From Cephalothrix simula (taxonomy: Eukaryota > Nemertea > Palaeonemertea > Archinemertea > Cephalotrichidae), in contig JAXIUW010184736.1 in NCBI GenBank assembly GCA_035591015.1, positions 85,043-149,042 on the forward strand: a stretch of DNA of 64,000 nt. Direction: 5' to 3'. A program made the translations under genes and the position numbers. The notes beneath the pieces were generated by a model. That model did not search any database. It was given only the letters and a program-made list of their open reading frames with translations, and was not told where the DNA came from. Below, piece after piece: positions 34,400-44,439 of the stretch (within the stretch, counting starts at the first letter, position 1; each line of letters starts with the position of its first letter).

Positions 34400-36622
34400 A
34401 TGGAAGAAGAAAGCATCATCGGCACCGTGCGACGCCTAATATTCCGCAATGCTGTTAACGGCTATGCAGTAGCTCTGCTTGAACTTGATGACAATCAAAA
34501 AGAGCTTGTAGCCGCCGGCATTATGCATGATATTGATGTTGGCCATCACTTGCAACTATGGGGCAAGTACGTTGAGCATCCTAAGTATGGTCAGCAGTTT
34601 AAGACATCAGGCTCTATGCCGGTACAGCCAAGCACCAAAGATGGCTTAGTATCTTATTTAGCATCAGGCATAATCAGCGGCATTGGTCTTAAAACAGCCG
34701 AGCGCATTGTAGACCGTTTTGGAGATGATACCTTTGAAATCATTGATAATAACCCTGAAAGACTGCTTGAACTACCACGCTTTCCACGCAAGGCCTTAGA
34801 CAGCATCAAAGAGCATTGGGCCGGCCAGCGTGCTGTGCGTGATATTATGCTGGTTTTGCTTGAAAGTGGACTTTCACCCAATTTATCTAGGCGCATTTAC
34901 GATACATATAGTTTTGCTGCGGTTGATATATTAAAATCTAATCCCTATAAACTAATTAAAGACATAAAATCAATCGGCTTTAAGTCTGCTGACAGTATCG
35001 CTGCTAAGGTGGGCATTGCGCTCACTGCCAGAAACAGGCTTAAATCTGGCGTAGTCTATGTGCTTGAAGAAACTACTAAACGTGGTCATACGGCCTATCC
35101 GCTAGCTAACCTGATTGACTACAGTAGCAAGCTCCTAAAAGTAGACCCTGAATTGGTTGAAGAAACCGTGTCAGGAATGCTTGAAAATAATGACTTAATC
35201 TTGTTAGATGGCAATACTAATACGGCTACCGTAGCCTTAAAGTGGCTGTATCTGTCTGAAAAAGCCATTGCTCAAGATCTTCAACGCTTAGTCAATGGTC
35301 CACGCTCAATCAGTACTGAAAGTGCTGACGCCGCCTTGAAAGAGCTTCAAGTACAGACTAATCTTAGCTTAAATGTTCAGCAACGGCAGGCTATCCATAC
35401 GGCAACATCGTCAAAGGTCTGCGTTATCACCGGCGGCCCCGGAACCGGCAAAACTACTATCGTACGCTTTATAACCAAGGCTTTGGGCAATGCTCGCCTC
35501 ATGATGTGCGCTCCAACCGGCCGAGCTGCTCGTAGACTTGCCGATACTTCTGGTCATCCGGCCTTTACTATTCACCGAATGCTGGGCATAACACCCGAAG
35601 GCAGCCGCTTTCATGAAGAAAACCGCCTTGAAGTTGATCTTGTTGTAGTTGATGAGTTTTCAATGGTTGATACCATTCTGATGTACCGACTACTAAAAGC
35701 TCTGCCCGATAATTGCCATCTGCTACTAGTTGGTGATGCCGAGCAATTGCCCTCGGTTGGTGCTGGAGCTTTGCTGACTGATTTAACCCAATCAAAAACC
35801 GTTCCGGTGGTCGTGCTAAAAACTATCTATCGGCAATCTAAGCGCAGTACCATTGTTTCATTGGCGCATTCTATACTAGAAAAGCCCGGCTCAACCAGCA
35901 TGGCTGAGTTCAATAGTGGTCAATCGCAAGACTTTTTGTTTTTACCGCAAAGACAACCTGTAGAAATTAGCCAAGCGATCTGCTCAACCATCAACAATAT
36001 GAATATGCTCACTGGAGGACAACACTACGACCCCTTGCGAGAAATACAGGTTATTACCCCCATGCATCGTGGTGAAGTTGGCACCGAAAATCTAAATCAT
36101 CAGCTGCGCCAAGCCCTCAATCATAAGGGCAGTCCAATTCCTATTGTCAAAGACTGGCGCATCGGTGACAAGGTGATGCAAATTAAGAATGATTACGAAA
36201 AAAATATTTTTAATGGCGAGCTGGGCATCATTCAAGGCTATGACGAAGACCAGCGCAATATTATGGTGCGCTTTGAAAATCGTGAACACCCCATTGCCTA
36301 CGATATTAACGATGCCGAAAATATTATTCCCGCTTACGCCATATCGGTGCATAAGTCTCAAGGTTGTGAGTTTCCGTGCGTAATCTTGCCTCTTTCTGTG
36401 CAGCACTATGTGATGCTACAGCGTAATTTAATTTATACCGCTATAACCAGAGCCAGAAAAATGCTGATTATTATTGGCGAAGAGCGTGCCTTTACTATTG
36501 CAGCCAAAAACATTCATGTTAATAATCGCCATACACGGCTAGCCAAACTTTTGCAGCAATATCTGCCTCAGCATCTTGCCCAATCGCCCCATAGTCATGC
36601 CCACTCACAGCCAAGACGATAG
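34400..36622 (+). CDS. recD2: ATP-dependent DNA helicase RecD2-like
   Basis: RecD2 is a 5'-3' superfamily 1B helicase present in bacteria lacking RecBC and involved in DNA repair. It has 740 residues. The N-terminal OB-like domain (EESIIGTVRRLIFRNAVNGYAVA, residues 3-25 in part) and helix-hairpin-helix modules (LVSYLASGIISGIGLKTAERIV region) are typical. Helicase motifs are Walker A GGPGTGKTT near 345-353, GRAARRLADTSG, VVDEFSMVD, LVGDAEQLPSVGAGALL, and the C-terminal AISVHKSQGCEFP and YTAITRARK. Divergent from argS across a 166-base gap. Some ATP-dependent exonuclease annotations are for the same family. Confidence 0.92.
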   Translation: MEEESIIGTVRRLIFRNAVNGYAVALLELDDNQKELVAAGIMHDIDVGHHLQLWGKYVEHPKYGQQFKTSGSMPVQPSTKDGLVSYLASGIISGIGLKTAERIVDRFGDDTFEIIDNNPERLLELPRFPRKALDSIKEHWAGQRAVRDIMLVLLESGLSPNLSRRIYDTYSFAAVDILKSNPYKLIKDIKSIGFKSADSIAAKVGIALTARNRLKSGVVYVLEETTKRGHTAYPLANLIDYSSKLLKVDPELVEETVSGMLENNDLILLDGNTNTATVALKWLYLSEKAIAQDLQRLVNGPRSISTESADAALKELQVQTNLSLNVQQRQAIHTATSSKVCVITGGPGTGKTTIVRFITKALGNARLMMCAPTGRAARRLADTSGHPAFTIHRMLGITPEGSRFHEENRLEVDLVVVDEFSMVDTILMYRLLKALPDNCHLLLVGDAEQLPSVGAGALLTDLTQSKTVPVVVLKTIYRQSKRSTIVSLAHSILEKPGSTSMAEFNSGQSQDFLFLPQRQPVEISQAICSTINNMNMLTGGQHYDPLREIQVITPMHRGEVGTENLNHQLRQALNHKGSPIPIVKDWRIGDKVMQIKNDYEKNIFNGELGIIQGYDEDQRNIMVRFENREHPIAYDINDAENIIPAYAISVHKSQGCEFPCVILPLSVQHYVMLQRNLIYTAITRARKMLIIIGEERAFTIAAKNIHVNNRHTRLAKLLQQYLPQHLAQSPHSHAHSQPRR

Positions 36623-37790
36623 CACTCGCTATGTAGTCGGATTGATGTCTGGAACCTCGGTAGATGGCTTAGATATCAGCCTATGTGAGTTTCGCTCAGA
36701 TACCGCAATAAGGCTGCTTGATCAACACACCGTTCCTTATACAGCGCAGCAACGCCAGCTTATTTTAGAACATGCCTTCCAGCCGTCTTGCTCAACCGCA
36801 GAGCTAGCCCGTCTTAATGTATGGCTCGGCAAACTGTTTGCCCAGCATGTGCTTGAGGCTTGGCATAGTCGCCCATGCTGGCAGTCTGTAAAGATTGATC
36901 TTATTGCATCACACGGTCAAACCGTATTCCATGCCCCAGCCTACAGCCACGATGATTCAGTATTGGGCAGCCAAAACGCAACCCTGCAAGTGGGTGATGG
37001 TGATGTTATCGCCACGTTGTGCGGTGTGCCCACACTGTCTGATTTTAGGCTGAAGTTTATTGCCCACGGGCTAATGGGTGCGCCACTAGCACCTTTTATA
37101 GATCGGCTACTATTTAGCCACCCCACGCTAAACACCGTATTGATTAATCTTGGTGGCATAGCCAACTTTACTATTGTGCCGACAGGTGGTTCTTGGGCGG
37201 GTTTTGCCTATTCAGATACTGGCCCCGCCAACTGTATGCTTGATATGGCCATAAAGCACTTCTACCCCAGCTACAAGCACGCCTTTGACCTTGATGGGCG
37301 GCTGGCTAGATCAGGCTGCTGCAACAACGCCCTGCTTAATAAATTAAAAGAGCATTCTTTTTTGAGAATGCCTGCCCCTAAGTCATGCGGGCCAGAAGAC
37401 TTTAACCTCAACTACTTATTAAATGCCATCGGCGCAGCAGAAATTGCCCCTGCTGATATTATGGCCACGCTAACCGAGTTTAGTGCCATTACTATAGCGT
37501 CAGCCCTCGCCGCTACGTCATCAATACCGCCCCATGCAACCCCAGCAACGCCAGAATCATCAGCGGGACCTCGCATTTTGATCTCGGGTGGTGGCGCTGA
37601 AAATAGTTTTTTGGTTGAACGCCTTGAAGCCGCTCTAGGTCAGAGCGTTGCTATATTTGATGCTTTTCCCCACTCTCACAAAGAAGCCGTTCTGTTTGCA
37701 ACCTTGGGTTATCAAAGCCTGTTTGGGCAGGGCACAGCCATCAGTAGTAGTCTAAGCATTCGCGCTGGAAAGCTATCTCTGCCAAACTGA
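36597..37790 (+). CDS. anmK: Anhydro-N-acetylmuramic acid kinase
   Basis: AnmK phosphorylates and opens 1,6-anhydro-MurNAc during recycling of murein. From the ATG at 36597 it has 397 residues, overlapping recD2 by 26 bases; a TTG at 36576 is also in frame. Landmarks are the N-terminal VVGLMSGTSVDGLD, IASHGQTVFHAP, LSDFR, GAPLAPFIDRLLF, INLGGIANFTIVP, AYSDTGPANCMLD and LISGGGAEN. All are positions of the family's sugar and ATP sites. It shows a Pro/Ala-rich insertion (about residues 312-330) not usual in E. coli AnmK. Confidence 0.93.
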   Translation: MPTHSQDDSTRYVVGLMSGTSVDGLDISLCEFRSDTAIRLLDQHTVPYTAQQRQLILEHAFQPSCSTAELARLNVWLGKLFAQHVLEAWHSRPCWQSVKIDLIASHGQTVFHAPAYSHDDSVLGSQNATLQVGDGDVIATLCGVPTLSDFRLKFIAHGLMGAPLAPFIDRLLFSHPTLNTVLINLGGIANFTIVPTGGSWAGFAYSDTGPANCMLDMAIKHFYPSYKHAFDLDGRLARSGCCNNALLNKLKEHSFLRMPAPKSCGPEDFNLNYLLNAIGAAEIAPADIMATLTEFSAITIASALAATSSIPPHATPATPESSAGPRILISGGGAENSFLVERLEAALGQSVAIFDAFPHSHKEAVLFATLGYQSLFGQGTAISSSLSIRAGKLSLPN

Positions 37791-37824
37791 AACGGAACAG
37801 CAGGTAATCATAGTTCTAATACTA

Positions 37825-39096
37825 TTAGGCTTTCTTATTGGCACTCTGTAAGCGTAGGCGATGTGCCTTGCGTGCCAAAACTCGTGCGGCATTATCATCA
37901 GGTGCAATATTGAGGCACTTAATAAGCCCAGCTAAAGCCGATGCATAGTCTTTTTTATCCATATCAGCCAGAGCTTTCTCAAATAGCTTGCGTGAATCTA
38001 TCTTTTTCTGCACTAATGCTGAGTTGCCAATGCTTAACACCTCATAGAGATTAACTCTTTCTTTTATGCCACGCAGTCTGGCTAAATCTAGCCGCCGTAA
38101 CTCAATTTTTTGCTTTATAGAATCATCTAAAGAGCGGTAAGTATCTTCTGAAATAACAAAGTCTGCGCCATAATCTCTAGCCGCATTTTCAATGCGTGCT
38201 GCTAGATTAACCGTGTAACCAAAAACAGAGCTATCCATGCGCTTATTATTTCCAATAAGCCCCATCACTACCTGACCGGTACTCATGCCAATCCTTATTT
38301 TGGCCTCATTCATGCCTTGAGATAAATGACTAGCATTAAACTCACGCAAACGCTCAAAAATCTTGAGCAATGCCTCCATGGTTTGAGATGCGCTACACGG
38401 AAAAATAATCATCAAACCATCGCCAATGAACTTGTCAATAAAGCCCCCGTAATGAACTATATCCTGAGTTATTTCATCGTAGAGAAGGTTAAGAAAATTC
38501 AAAACCTTCGCCGGCGGGTTAGTCGCAATCATACTAGAAAATGATTGCACATCAAGAAATGCTACTGAACAGTTAATAACTTTGGGTTTAAGCCCCGATA
38601 AATCGTAATCTTCGTCAATATCTAAGGTTTCAATAAACTCTATCGGCACAAACTTGCGGAACATATCTAGGCGCCGTTTGCCTTGCTCAACTAAGTTTCG
38701 CTTTCTTAAACCCTGAGCAACACTCAGCAGTAGGTCTTCTTCAGACCACGGTTTAGCCAAGAATCTAAATAAGCCGGCATTGTTGACAATATTGGCCGCA
38801 ACCTCAATACTCGCCTGACCCGTAAGCAGTATATTGACCACATCAGGATGCCTTAAATGCAGCTCGTACAAGAACTCATCGCCAGACATTTCTGGCATTA
38901 TCTGATCTGAGATTACTAGGTAAACCTCATCACCCCTTTCGTATATTCCGTCAATCACTTCAAAGGCTTCGATGCCACCTTCACAAAACTCATACGAATA
39001 GTCGGTGCCGAACCTAGATCTAAGTTGAGCACCCAGTGTGTTTAGGATAAATCCTTCATCGTCCACACAAACGATATACTTACGTCCTGCTTCCAT
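37825..39096 (-). CDS. Response regulator with class III nucleotide cyclase domain
   Basis: The protein has 423 residues. A receiver domain (about 7-130) has the acidic pair DDE, phospho-acceptor Asp near 63 in VISDQIMPEMSG, and Lys near 118 in FLAKPW. A class III cyclase domain (about 180-350) contains metal Asp residues in VAFLDVQSFSSM and FIGDGLMIIF, and the transition-state region FGYTVNLAARIENAAR. The C-terminal 60 residues are helical and TPR-like. Catalytic residues seem intact, so it probably makes cAMP when phosphorylated by the kinase encoded 2 bases upstream. Purine specificity (cAMP or cGMP) is not certain. Confidence 0.9.
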   Translation of the reverse strand: MEAGRKYIVCVDDEGFILNTLGAQLRSRFGTDYSYEFCEGGIEAFEVIDGIYERGDEVYLVISDQIMPEMSGDEFLYELHLRHPDVVNILLTGQASIEVAANIVNNAGLFRFLAKPWSEEDLLLSVAQGLRKRNLVEQGKRRLDMFRKFVPIEFIETLDIDEDYDLSGLKPKVINCSVAFLDVQSFSSMIATNPPAKVLNFLNLLYDEITQDIVHYGGFIDKFIGDGLMIIFPCSASQTMEALLKIFERLREFNASHLSQGMNEAKIRIGMSTGQVVMGLIGNNKRMDSSVFGYTVNLAARIENAARDYGADFVISEDTYRSLDDSIKQKIELRRLDLARLRGIKERVNLYEVLSIGNSALVQKKIDSRKLFEKALADMDKKDYASALAGLIKCLNIAPDDNAARVLARKAHRLRLQSANKKA

Positions 39097-39098
39097 AT

Positions 39099-41123
39099 CT
39101 AATTAATGGCATGTCTTTCCTTACTGTTAGAAGAGCTTTCTACAAGAGTAACGTCTGTTTTACGGCGACGGTCATCACTCACACAAGGTAATATAACCTC
39201 AAATATAGTTCTGCCCGGCCGCGATATCACAAGAACTCTTCCCTTGTGCTCTCTAACTATTTGTTTAACCATGCTCAATCCTAAACCAGTACCCTCTCCC
39301 TTCTTCTTAGTAGTATAGTAAGGCTTAAATATTTCTTTAAGACTTGAAGCCGGAATACCCTCACCCGTATCTTCAATCTGAATAGCAAGATCATTGCCAC
39401 TGCGCTTGAATGTTCTTATATTAAGGCTACCGCTGTAATTCATAGCATGTAGCGCATTGTCTATAATAATCGTCCACACCTGACCCAGCTTTGAGCCGTC
39501 GGCAAGCACATCTGGCAAATCATCATATTGCCTTGATACATTAACACCACGCTTTATTTTAGAACTTAGAATAATAAGTGAATCTTCAATGCCATCTTTA
39601 ACAGAAATTCTCTTGAACTCCAAATGTTCGCCATCTGGTCTTGTTGCGCTTTTTAGAGCATTGACCAAGTTTACGATTCTTGATATCGCCACTTTCATAT
39701 TGCGAACATGAATCCTAAGCATCCCCAGCATAACAACCAACTTCTCGGCAGATTTATTTTTACCATCCTGACCAAACAGTTGCGCTAAATCCTCTGCATA
39801 CCCATCATTGATGCCGGCAAAGACAATTCCACGCACATCAATCGCTGATACATCACAGAACTTAGAAAGCGATTTAGAAAGTCTATCAGAAATAATCCTT
39901 TGCTCACGTGTAGATAGCTCAAGCAGCGGATCATCTAAAAAGCGAACGGCAATAGCCTTAAAGGCATCTAATTGGTCACGATTTGCCTTAGCAGAAAATT
40001 CAATCAAACTGCCCAATAATTCTTGAAAGTCTGCATCAAAACTATTCGCCACAGAATGAATAGCTGCAGCCGGAGTGTTTACCTCATGCGCAATGTTGGC
40101 CACTAAACGCCCTAAAATAGCCAGTTTTTCTTGCTCAACGGCCTTCTGTTGAGATGTTTTAAGATTATGCAATGCTTGTTCAAGCAACTTGTTTTGTTCT
40201 TCAATAGTTTGGGTTCTTTGCTTAACCTGATTATCCATATCACGGTTATAGTCCCAAACCAATTTTGAGAACTGGTTAAAACAGTCTATTAAGTCGCCAA
40301 CCTCATCTTTAATGGTTGATGGATACTGCGCACCGTAATTCTCTGATTTAACCGTGTTGCTGATAAAATTTGAAAACCTGAATATCCGATGCGCCAGCAA
40401 ATAAACAAAGTACACAAAAACCCCTAACACCAGTAAAACAACTGCCACGGTTGTATAAAAGGCCAAGTTTTGCGCTAAATAGAGCTGTTCACTGGCTCTT
40501 TCAGTTTGGCGGCTTCCCAATAGCTCGTAGTATGAAGCCAGCCCTGATAACTCGCTAGAAAACCAACCTTCAAAGCGCCTTAGTGCCTGCAAAAAACTAT
40601 AGCGTGATACACTGCCGCTGGGGATATCAACATCAGTTACCTGTCCGGTTAAAGACCGCGGTAAGTAAACCGTCTTGCCACGCCCTGTAACGAATATATT
40701 CGTTAATCCTTGAACGGCACTGTACTGCGCCTGCAAGTTATTAAGCAATTCGTCAAGAGTTGCCAGCTCTTCTGCACTGGCTATCTGCAAGGCAAAGGGT
40801 TTTATTTCTAGCTGTTCATTGAGCTTGCTCAAAAAATCGTTGAGTGGCTCAACTACTCTTTCTTCTACTCCTTCGCCGCTTTCATGCTCTTCTGCAATGT
40901 AAGACAATACCCCGTTGACCAGCGTACTATACTCTGCAGCTAAAACATTGTAGTCCTCAAAAGCTGCCTGGCTTTCAGCCCGGCCAACATCTATGCCCGC
41001 CTTCTCATTTAGAATATAAAAGGTAGTGGCCGCACTAATCGTTACTATCAAAGCCGCAGTAGTAGCGGCCATGATAAGAACGCCCCTATGAACGCCATAT
41101 TTAGACAATAAAACGCCAAACAC
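39099..41123 (-). CDS. Sensor histidine kinase with HAMP domain
   Basis: The protein has 674 residues. A membrane helix near 17-40, a periplasmic four-helix-like sensor of about 180 residues, and a second membrane helix near 222-245 are followed by a HAMP linker and a coiled coil (QRTQTIEEQNKLLEQALHNL). The phosphorylated His is in NIAHEVNTPAAAIHS near residue 345. The ATP-binding domain has N-box DNALHAMNYSG, G1 DTGEGIP, and G2 GTGLGLSM. A long insertion lies between the H-box and the rest of the dimerisation domain. It is the likely partner of the receiver-cyclase downstream (2 bases). The signal is unknown. Confidence 0.92.
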   Translation of the reverse strand: MFGVLLSKYGVHRGVLIMAATTAALIVTISAATTFYILNEKAGIDVGRAESQAAFEDYNVLAAEYSTLVNGVLSYIAEEHESGEGVEERVVEPLNDFLSKLNEQLEIKPFALQIASAEELATLDELLNNLQAQYSAVQGLTNIFVTGRGKTVYLPRSLTGQVTDVDIPSGSVSRYSFLQALRRFEGWFSSELSGLASYYELLGSRQTERASEQLYLAQNLAFYTTVAVVLLVLGVFVYFVYLLAHRIFRFSNFISNTVKSENYGAQYPSTIKDEVGDLIDCFNQFSKLVWDYNRDMDNQVKQRTQTIEEQNKLLEQALHNLKTSQQKAVEQEKLAILGRLVANIAHEVNTPAAAIHSVANSFDADFQELLGSLIEFSAKANRDQLDAFKAIAVRFLDDPLLELSTREQRIISDRLSKSLSKFCDVSAIDVRGIVFAGINDGYAEDLAQLFGQDGKNKSAEKLVVMLGMLRIHVRNMKVAISRIVNLVNALKSATRPDGEHLEFKRISVKDGIEDSLIILSSKIKRGVNVSRQYDDLPDVLADGSKLGQVWTIIIDNALHAMNYSGSLNIRTFKRSGNDLAIQIEDTGEGIPASSLKEIFKPYYTTKKKGEGTGLGLSMVKQIVREHKGRVLVISRPGRTIFEVILPCVSDDRRRKTDVTLVESSSNSKERHAIN

Positions 41124-41277
41124 CAGACAATCTACCTCGCTTCAAGAAAACACCAACCCCCCCCTACAAAATATGCAGTGTCCCCAAGTTGTAATAGAGT
41201 TTAATAAAATTTAAGCCATCCTACTATATAACAGGATCGTAATCAAGAACTGACTAACAATTTTTTTTAACCTAAAC

Positions 41278-41316
41278 AAAAAAGAGCACCTCCTCCATCA
41301 GGAGGTAAGTGCTCTA
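41278..41316 (-). terminator. Rho-independent terminator of pckG
   Basis: On the minus strand AGAGCAC...CTCCT pairs with AGGAGGTGCTCT across the loop GATGG, with a small bulge, and is followed by TTTTTTG. It begins 11 bases after the pckG stop codon. Strong stem, correct distance and T-run make this the best terminator in the window. Confidence 0.85.
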
Positions 41317-41325
41317 TCAGCAGTG

Positions 41326-43077
41326 TTAGCCTGCACTTATCTCGGTTTCTATGCGATCAATATGCTGGCTTATTTCTTGGGGAAGATGCTCCCCATAGTC
41401 ACTAAAATAGCGCCTCAACTCAGCCATTTCAGCCTTCCATGCTTCGCCATTAACGGTTGTTAAACGTTGCATGATTTTTGGATCTAAATCTAGCCCATCC
41501 ACGTTAATAGCACCGGGCTCAGGCACATAGCCAATAGGAGTTCGCACCGCACCTGCTGTACCGGCACAGCGTTTGAGAACCCAATCTAGCACCCGCAGAT
41601 TGTCACCAAAGCCGGGCCACATAAAACGCCCGTTCTCTTTGCGGAACCAATTAACATTGAAAATTTTGGGTTGATGCTTGAGGCGCTGACCCATTTTTAT
41701 CCAATGCCCCCAATAGTCAGCCATGTTATAACCACAGAATGGGCGCATAGCCATTGGATCATGCGCTACCACACCGGTTTTACCCGTAGATGCCGCCGTA
41801 CTCTCCGAGCCTACACCAGCACCCATGAACACACCATGGTTCCAATCAAAAGACTCATAAACTAAAGGCGTAAAATCGGCACGCCGTCCGCCAAATAAAA
41901 TAGCCTTAATGGGCACTCCGTTTGGGTTTTCGGCATCATCAGAATAGGCCGGATTTTGCTTCATCGCTACAGTAAACCGTGAATTAGGATGCGCCGCCAC
42001 ACCGTCTTTATTGTATGGATTGCCACGCCAATCGGTGAGGTTGCTCGGTGGAGAGTCGCTTAATCCTTCCCACCACGGCTCGCCCTTGTCTGAGACGGCC
42101 ACATTAGTAAATATGGTGTCATGCTGAATTGAGCGCAGGGCATTCGGATTACTCTGCTTATTAGTGCCCGGAACAACCCCAAACATGCCCGATTCTGGAT
42201 TGATAGCCCACAGTCGACCATCGCTACCCACCTGCAACCAAGCTATATCATCGCCGATGGTGGTTACCTTATAGTTGTCAAAGGTTTCTGGCGGTATAAG
42301 CATGGCTAGATTGGTTTTACCGCAACTAGATGGAAATGCCGCCGTAATGTAAGATTTTTCGCCGTGCTTGTCTTCAAGCCCCATAATTAGCATGTGTTCA
42401 GCCATCCAACCTTCACTACGAGCTTGATAACTGGCCAAGCGTAGCGCATGGCACTTCTTGCCGAGCAGAGCGTTGCCGCCATAGCCCGAACCATAGCTCT
42501 TAATCATCAATTCGTAGGGAAAGTGCATTATGTAGCGGCGATCAGGGTTGAGATCACCAATAGAGTGCAGGCCACGCACAAACGGAACATCGCTTTCACG
42601 CTCAATACGACTTAAAGCAACCTTTCCCATGCGCGTCATAATCCGCATGTTAATGGCTACATAAGGACTATCAGTTATCTCTACACCCGTTCGCGCAAAA
42701 GGAGAATCAACAGGACCCATAATATAAGGAATCACATACATTGTTCGTCCCTTCATACAGCCCGCAAACAACGCATCAAGTTTAGAGTGAGCCTCTTCGG
42801 GCTTCATCCAGTTATTGCTGGGGCCAACTTCATCTTCGGTATTGGCGCAGATAAAGGTTAGATGCTCTACTCTAGCTACATCGGTGGGGTCTGACCGATG
42901 CAAATAGCTGTTGGGATAATTATCAGAAAGTCGCATTAGCTCTTTACTTCCCAACATCTGCTGGATTATAGCGTTGTATTCTTCTTCGCTGCCATCGCAC
43001 CAATGTATTTTATCGGGCTTGGTCAACTGGGCTACTTCTTCAACCCATTCACTTAATTTAGTATTTGTAGTACTCAT
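41326..43077 (-). CDS. pckG: Phosphoenolpyruvate carboxykinase (GTP)
   Basis: This enzyme interconverts oxaloacetate and PEP with GTP/GDP, the entry to gluconeogenesis. It has 583 residues. Key regions are RSDPTDVARVE (substrate Arg), YVIPYIMGPVDSPFARTGVEITDS in two parts, GSGYGGNALLGKKCHALRLAS, the P-loop AAFPSSCGKTNLAML with the reactive Cys, TIGDDIAWL with the metal Asp, and NWFRKENGRFMWPGFGDN for guanine binding. This is the GTP-type, not the ATP-type, enzyme. It is transcribed alone: a terminator follows and a 287-base divergent promoter region precedes it. Confidence 0.97.
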   Translation of the reverse strand: MSTTNTKLSEWVEEVAQLTKPDKIHWCDGSEEEYNAIIQQMLGSKELMRLSDNYPNSYLHRSDPTDVARVEHLTFICANTEDEVGPSNNWMKPEEAHSKLDALFAGCMKGRTMYVIPYIMGPVDSPFARTGVEITDSPYVAINMRIMTRMGKVALSRIERESDVPFVRGLHSIGDLNPDRRYIMHFPYELMIKSYGSGYGGNALLGKKCHALRLASYQARSEGWMAEHMLIMGLEDKHGEKSYITAAFPSSCGKTNLAMLIPPETFDNYKVTTIGDDIAWLQVGSDGRLWAINPESGMFGVVPGTNKQSNPNALRSIQHDTIFTNVAVSDKGEPWWEGLSDSPPSNLTDWRGNPYNKDGVAAHPNSRFTVAMKQNPAYSDDAENPNGVPIKAILFGGRRADFTPLVYESFDWNHGVFMGAGVGSESTAASTGKTGVVAHDPMAMRPFCGYNMADYWGHWIKMGQRLKHQPKIFNVNWFRKENGRFMWPGFGDNLRVLDWVLKRCAGTAGAVRTPIGYVPEPGAINVDGLDLDPKIMQRLTTVNGEAWKAEMAELRRYFSDYGEHLPQEISQHIDRIETEISAG

Positions 43078-43364
43078 GCTGAAATTCTAAAGGTCTGCCC
43101 TGGCGTCACCACAACGGCTTGCCTTGAGGGCTGCAAGAATATTTATATAATCTTAGTAATCCTTGCACGTTCCAATCATACACGCTCCGTGCGTTGTTAT
43201 GCAATAATTTCTGTGCTACAGCTTGATAGTTAGTATTGTGCAGCCTTTACTATTGAAGCAATCAATATAGAGCGACCATCTCTATATAATTATTGGTCTA
43301 TCAATTTTTTAACTGCATCTTTTTAACTGCATCAAGCAGTCTTCTTTAGCGCAAAAAAATCACT

Positions 43365-44435
43365 ATGCTTAATTCTCAAGAAACATTGCCCCATCCACAA
43401 TTCTATAAACCTGAAGCAGCTACTGACCCAAATTACAGCCCTAATCAGCAATCTTTATTTGATGCAGCCGTTGAGTGGCGCAAATTGCACTCTATTCAGC
43501 CCTCAGCCCAAGATAAGCAAAATATTCAACTTTTGTTAATTGATGTGCAAAAGGATTTCTGTTTCCCCAGCGGAACGCTATATGTTGGCGGCAAAAGTGG
43601 TCGGGGAGCTCTTGATGATAATCGCCGTACGGCCGAGTTTATTTATGCCAATTTGCATCGTTTAACCGGCATAACTGCCTCATTAGACACTCACTCTGCC
43701 TTTCAAATTTTCTTTGCTCCCTTTTGGATTGATGCCCACGGTGAATCCTTGCAACCCCACCGTGAGTTAACCGCACAAGATATCCGCCTTGGTAAAGCTC
43801 GGCCTAACCCCAATATAGTTGACTGGATTAATGCTTCGGCCTTTAGTAGCACTGAAGACTGGTTGACCGAACAGGTTTGCTTTTATTGTGAAGAGCTTGA
43901 GCGTGCCGGACGCTATAAACTCTATTTATGGCCACCGCACTGCATTTTGGGCAGCGCAGGGCATGGGCTGGTAGGCGTTATCCACGAGGCACGGATGTTC
44001 CATGCTTACGTGCGCTTGGTTCAATCATGGACTGAATCGAAGGGGCAGCATCCCCTAACCGAAAACTACTCAATATTCTCACCAGAAGTCACCCAAACTT
44101 ACAACGGCAAGCCCTTTGCTCAGACCAATGAGCAGCTCATTAAAACCTTGCTTAAGGCTGACGCCCTAATTATTGCCGGGCAGGCAGCTAGCCACTGTGT
44201 AATGAGCTCAGTTGATGACCTTTTGGGCTACATTCAACACACCGAACCGCAACTAGCTCGCAAGGTCTACTTGCTTGAAGATTGTATGTCTTCTGTGGTT
44301 ATTCCAGACGGCAAGGGCGGTTATTTGGCAGACTTTACCAACTATACCAAGCAAGCCTTCAACCGCTATCGCCAAGCCGGCATGAACATTGTTCAGTCAA
44401 CCGCACCCATGGCAGACTGGCTCCCCAAGGGTTAG
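43365..44435 (+). CDS. Isochorismatase-family cysteine hydrolase (nicotinamidase-like)
   Basis: The protein has 356 residues, longer than usual nicotinamidases (about 200). Catalytic Asp is in LLIDVQKDFCFPSGTLYVGG, presented as residues 63-82, and the Cys nucleophile in IIAGQAASHCVMSSVDDL. The catalytic Lys is expected between. WPPHCILGSAGHGL is the family's metal/substrate region. An N-terminal 55-residue extension and an inserted segment make it unlike PncA, and the substrate (an amide of a pyridine or other ring) is uncertain. It converges with the DUF2939 gene with a 4-base gap. Confidence 0.8.
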   Translation: MLNSQETLPHPQFYKPEAATDPNYSPNQQSLFDAAVEWRKLHSIQPSAQDKQNIQLLLIDVQKDFCFPSGTLYVGGKSGRGALDDNRRTAEFIYANLHRLTGITASLDTHSAFQIFFAPFWIDAHGESLQPHRELTAQDIRLGKARPNPNIVDWINASAFSSTEDWLTEQVCFYCEELERAGRYKLYLWPPHCILGSAGHGLVGVIHEARMFHAYVRLVQSWTESKGQHPLTENYSIFSPEVTQTYNGKPFAQTNEQLIKTLLKADALIIAGQAASHCVMSSVDDLLGYIQHTEPQLARKVYLLEDCMSSVVIPDGKGGYLADFTNYTKQAFNRYRQAGMNIVQSTAPMADWLPKG

Positions 44436-44439
44436 CCAG

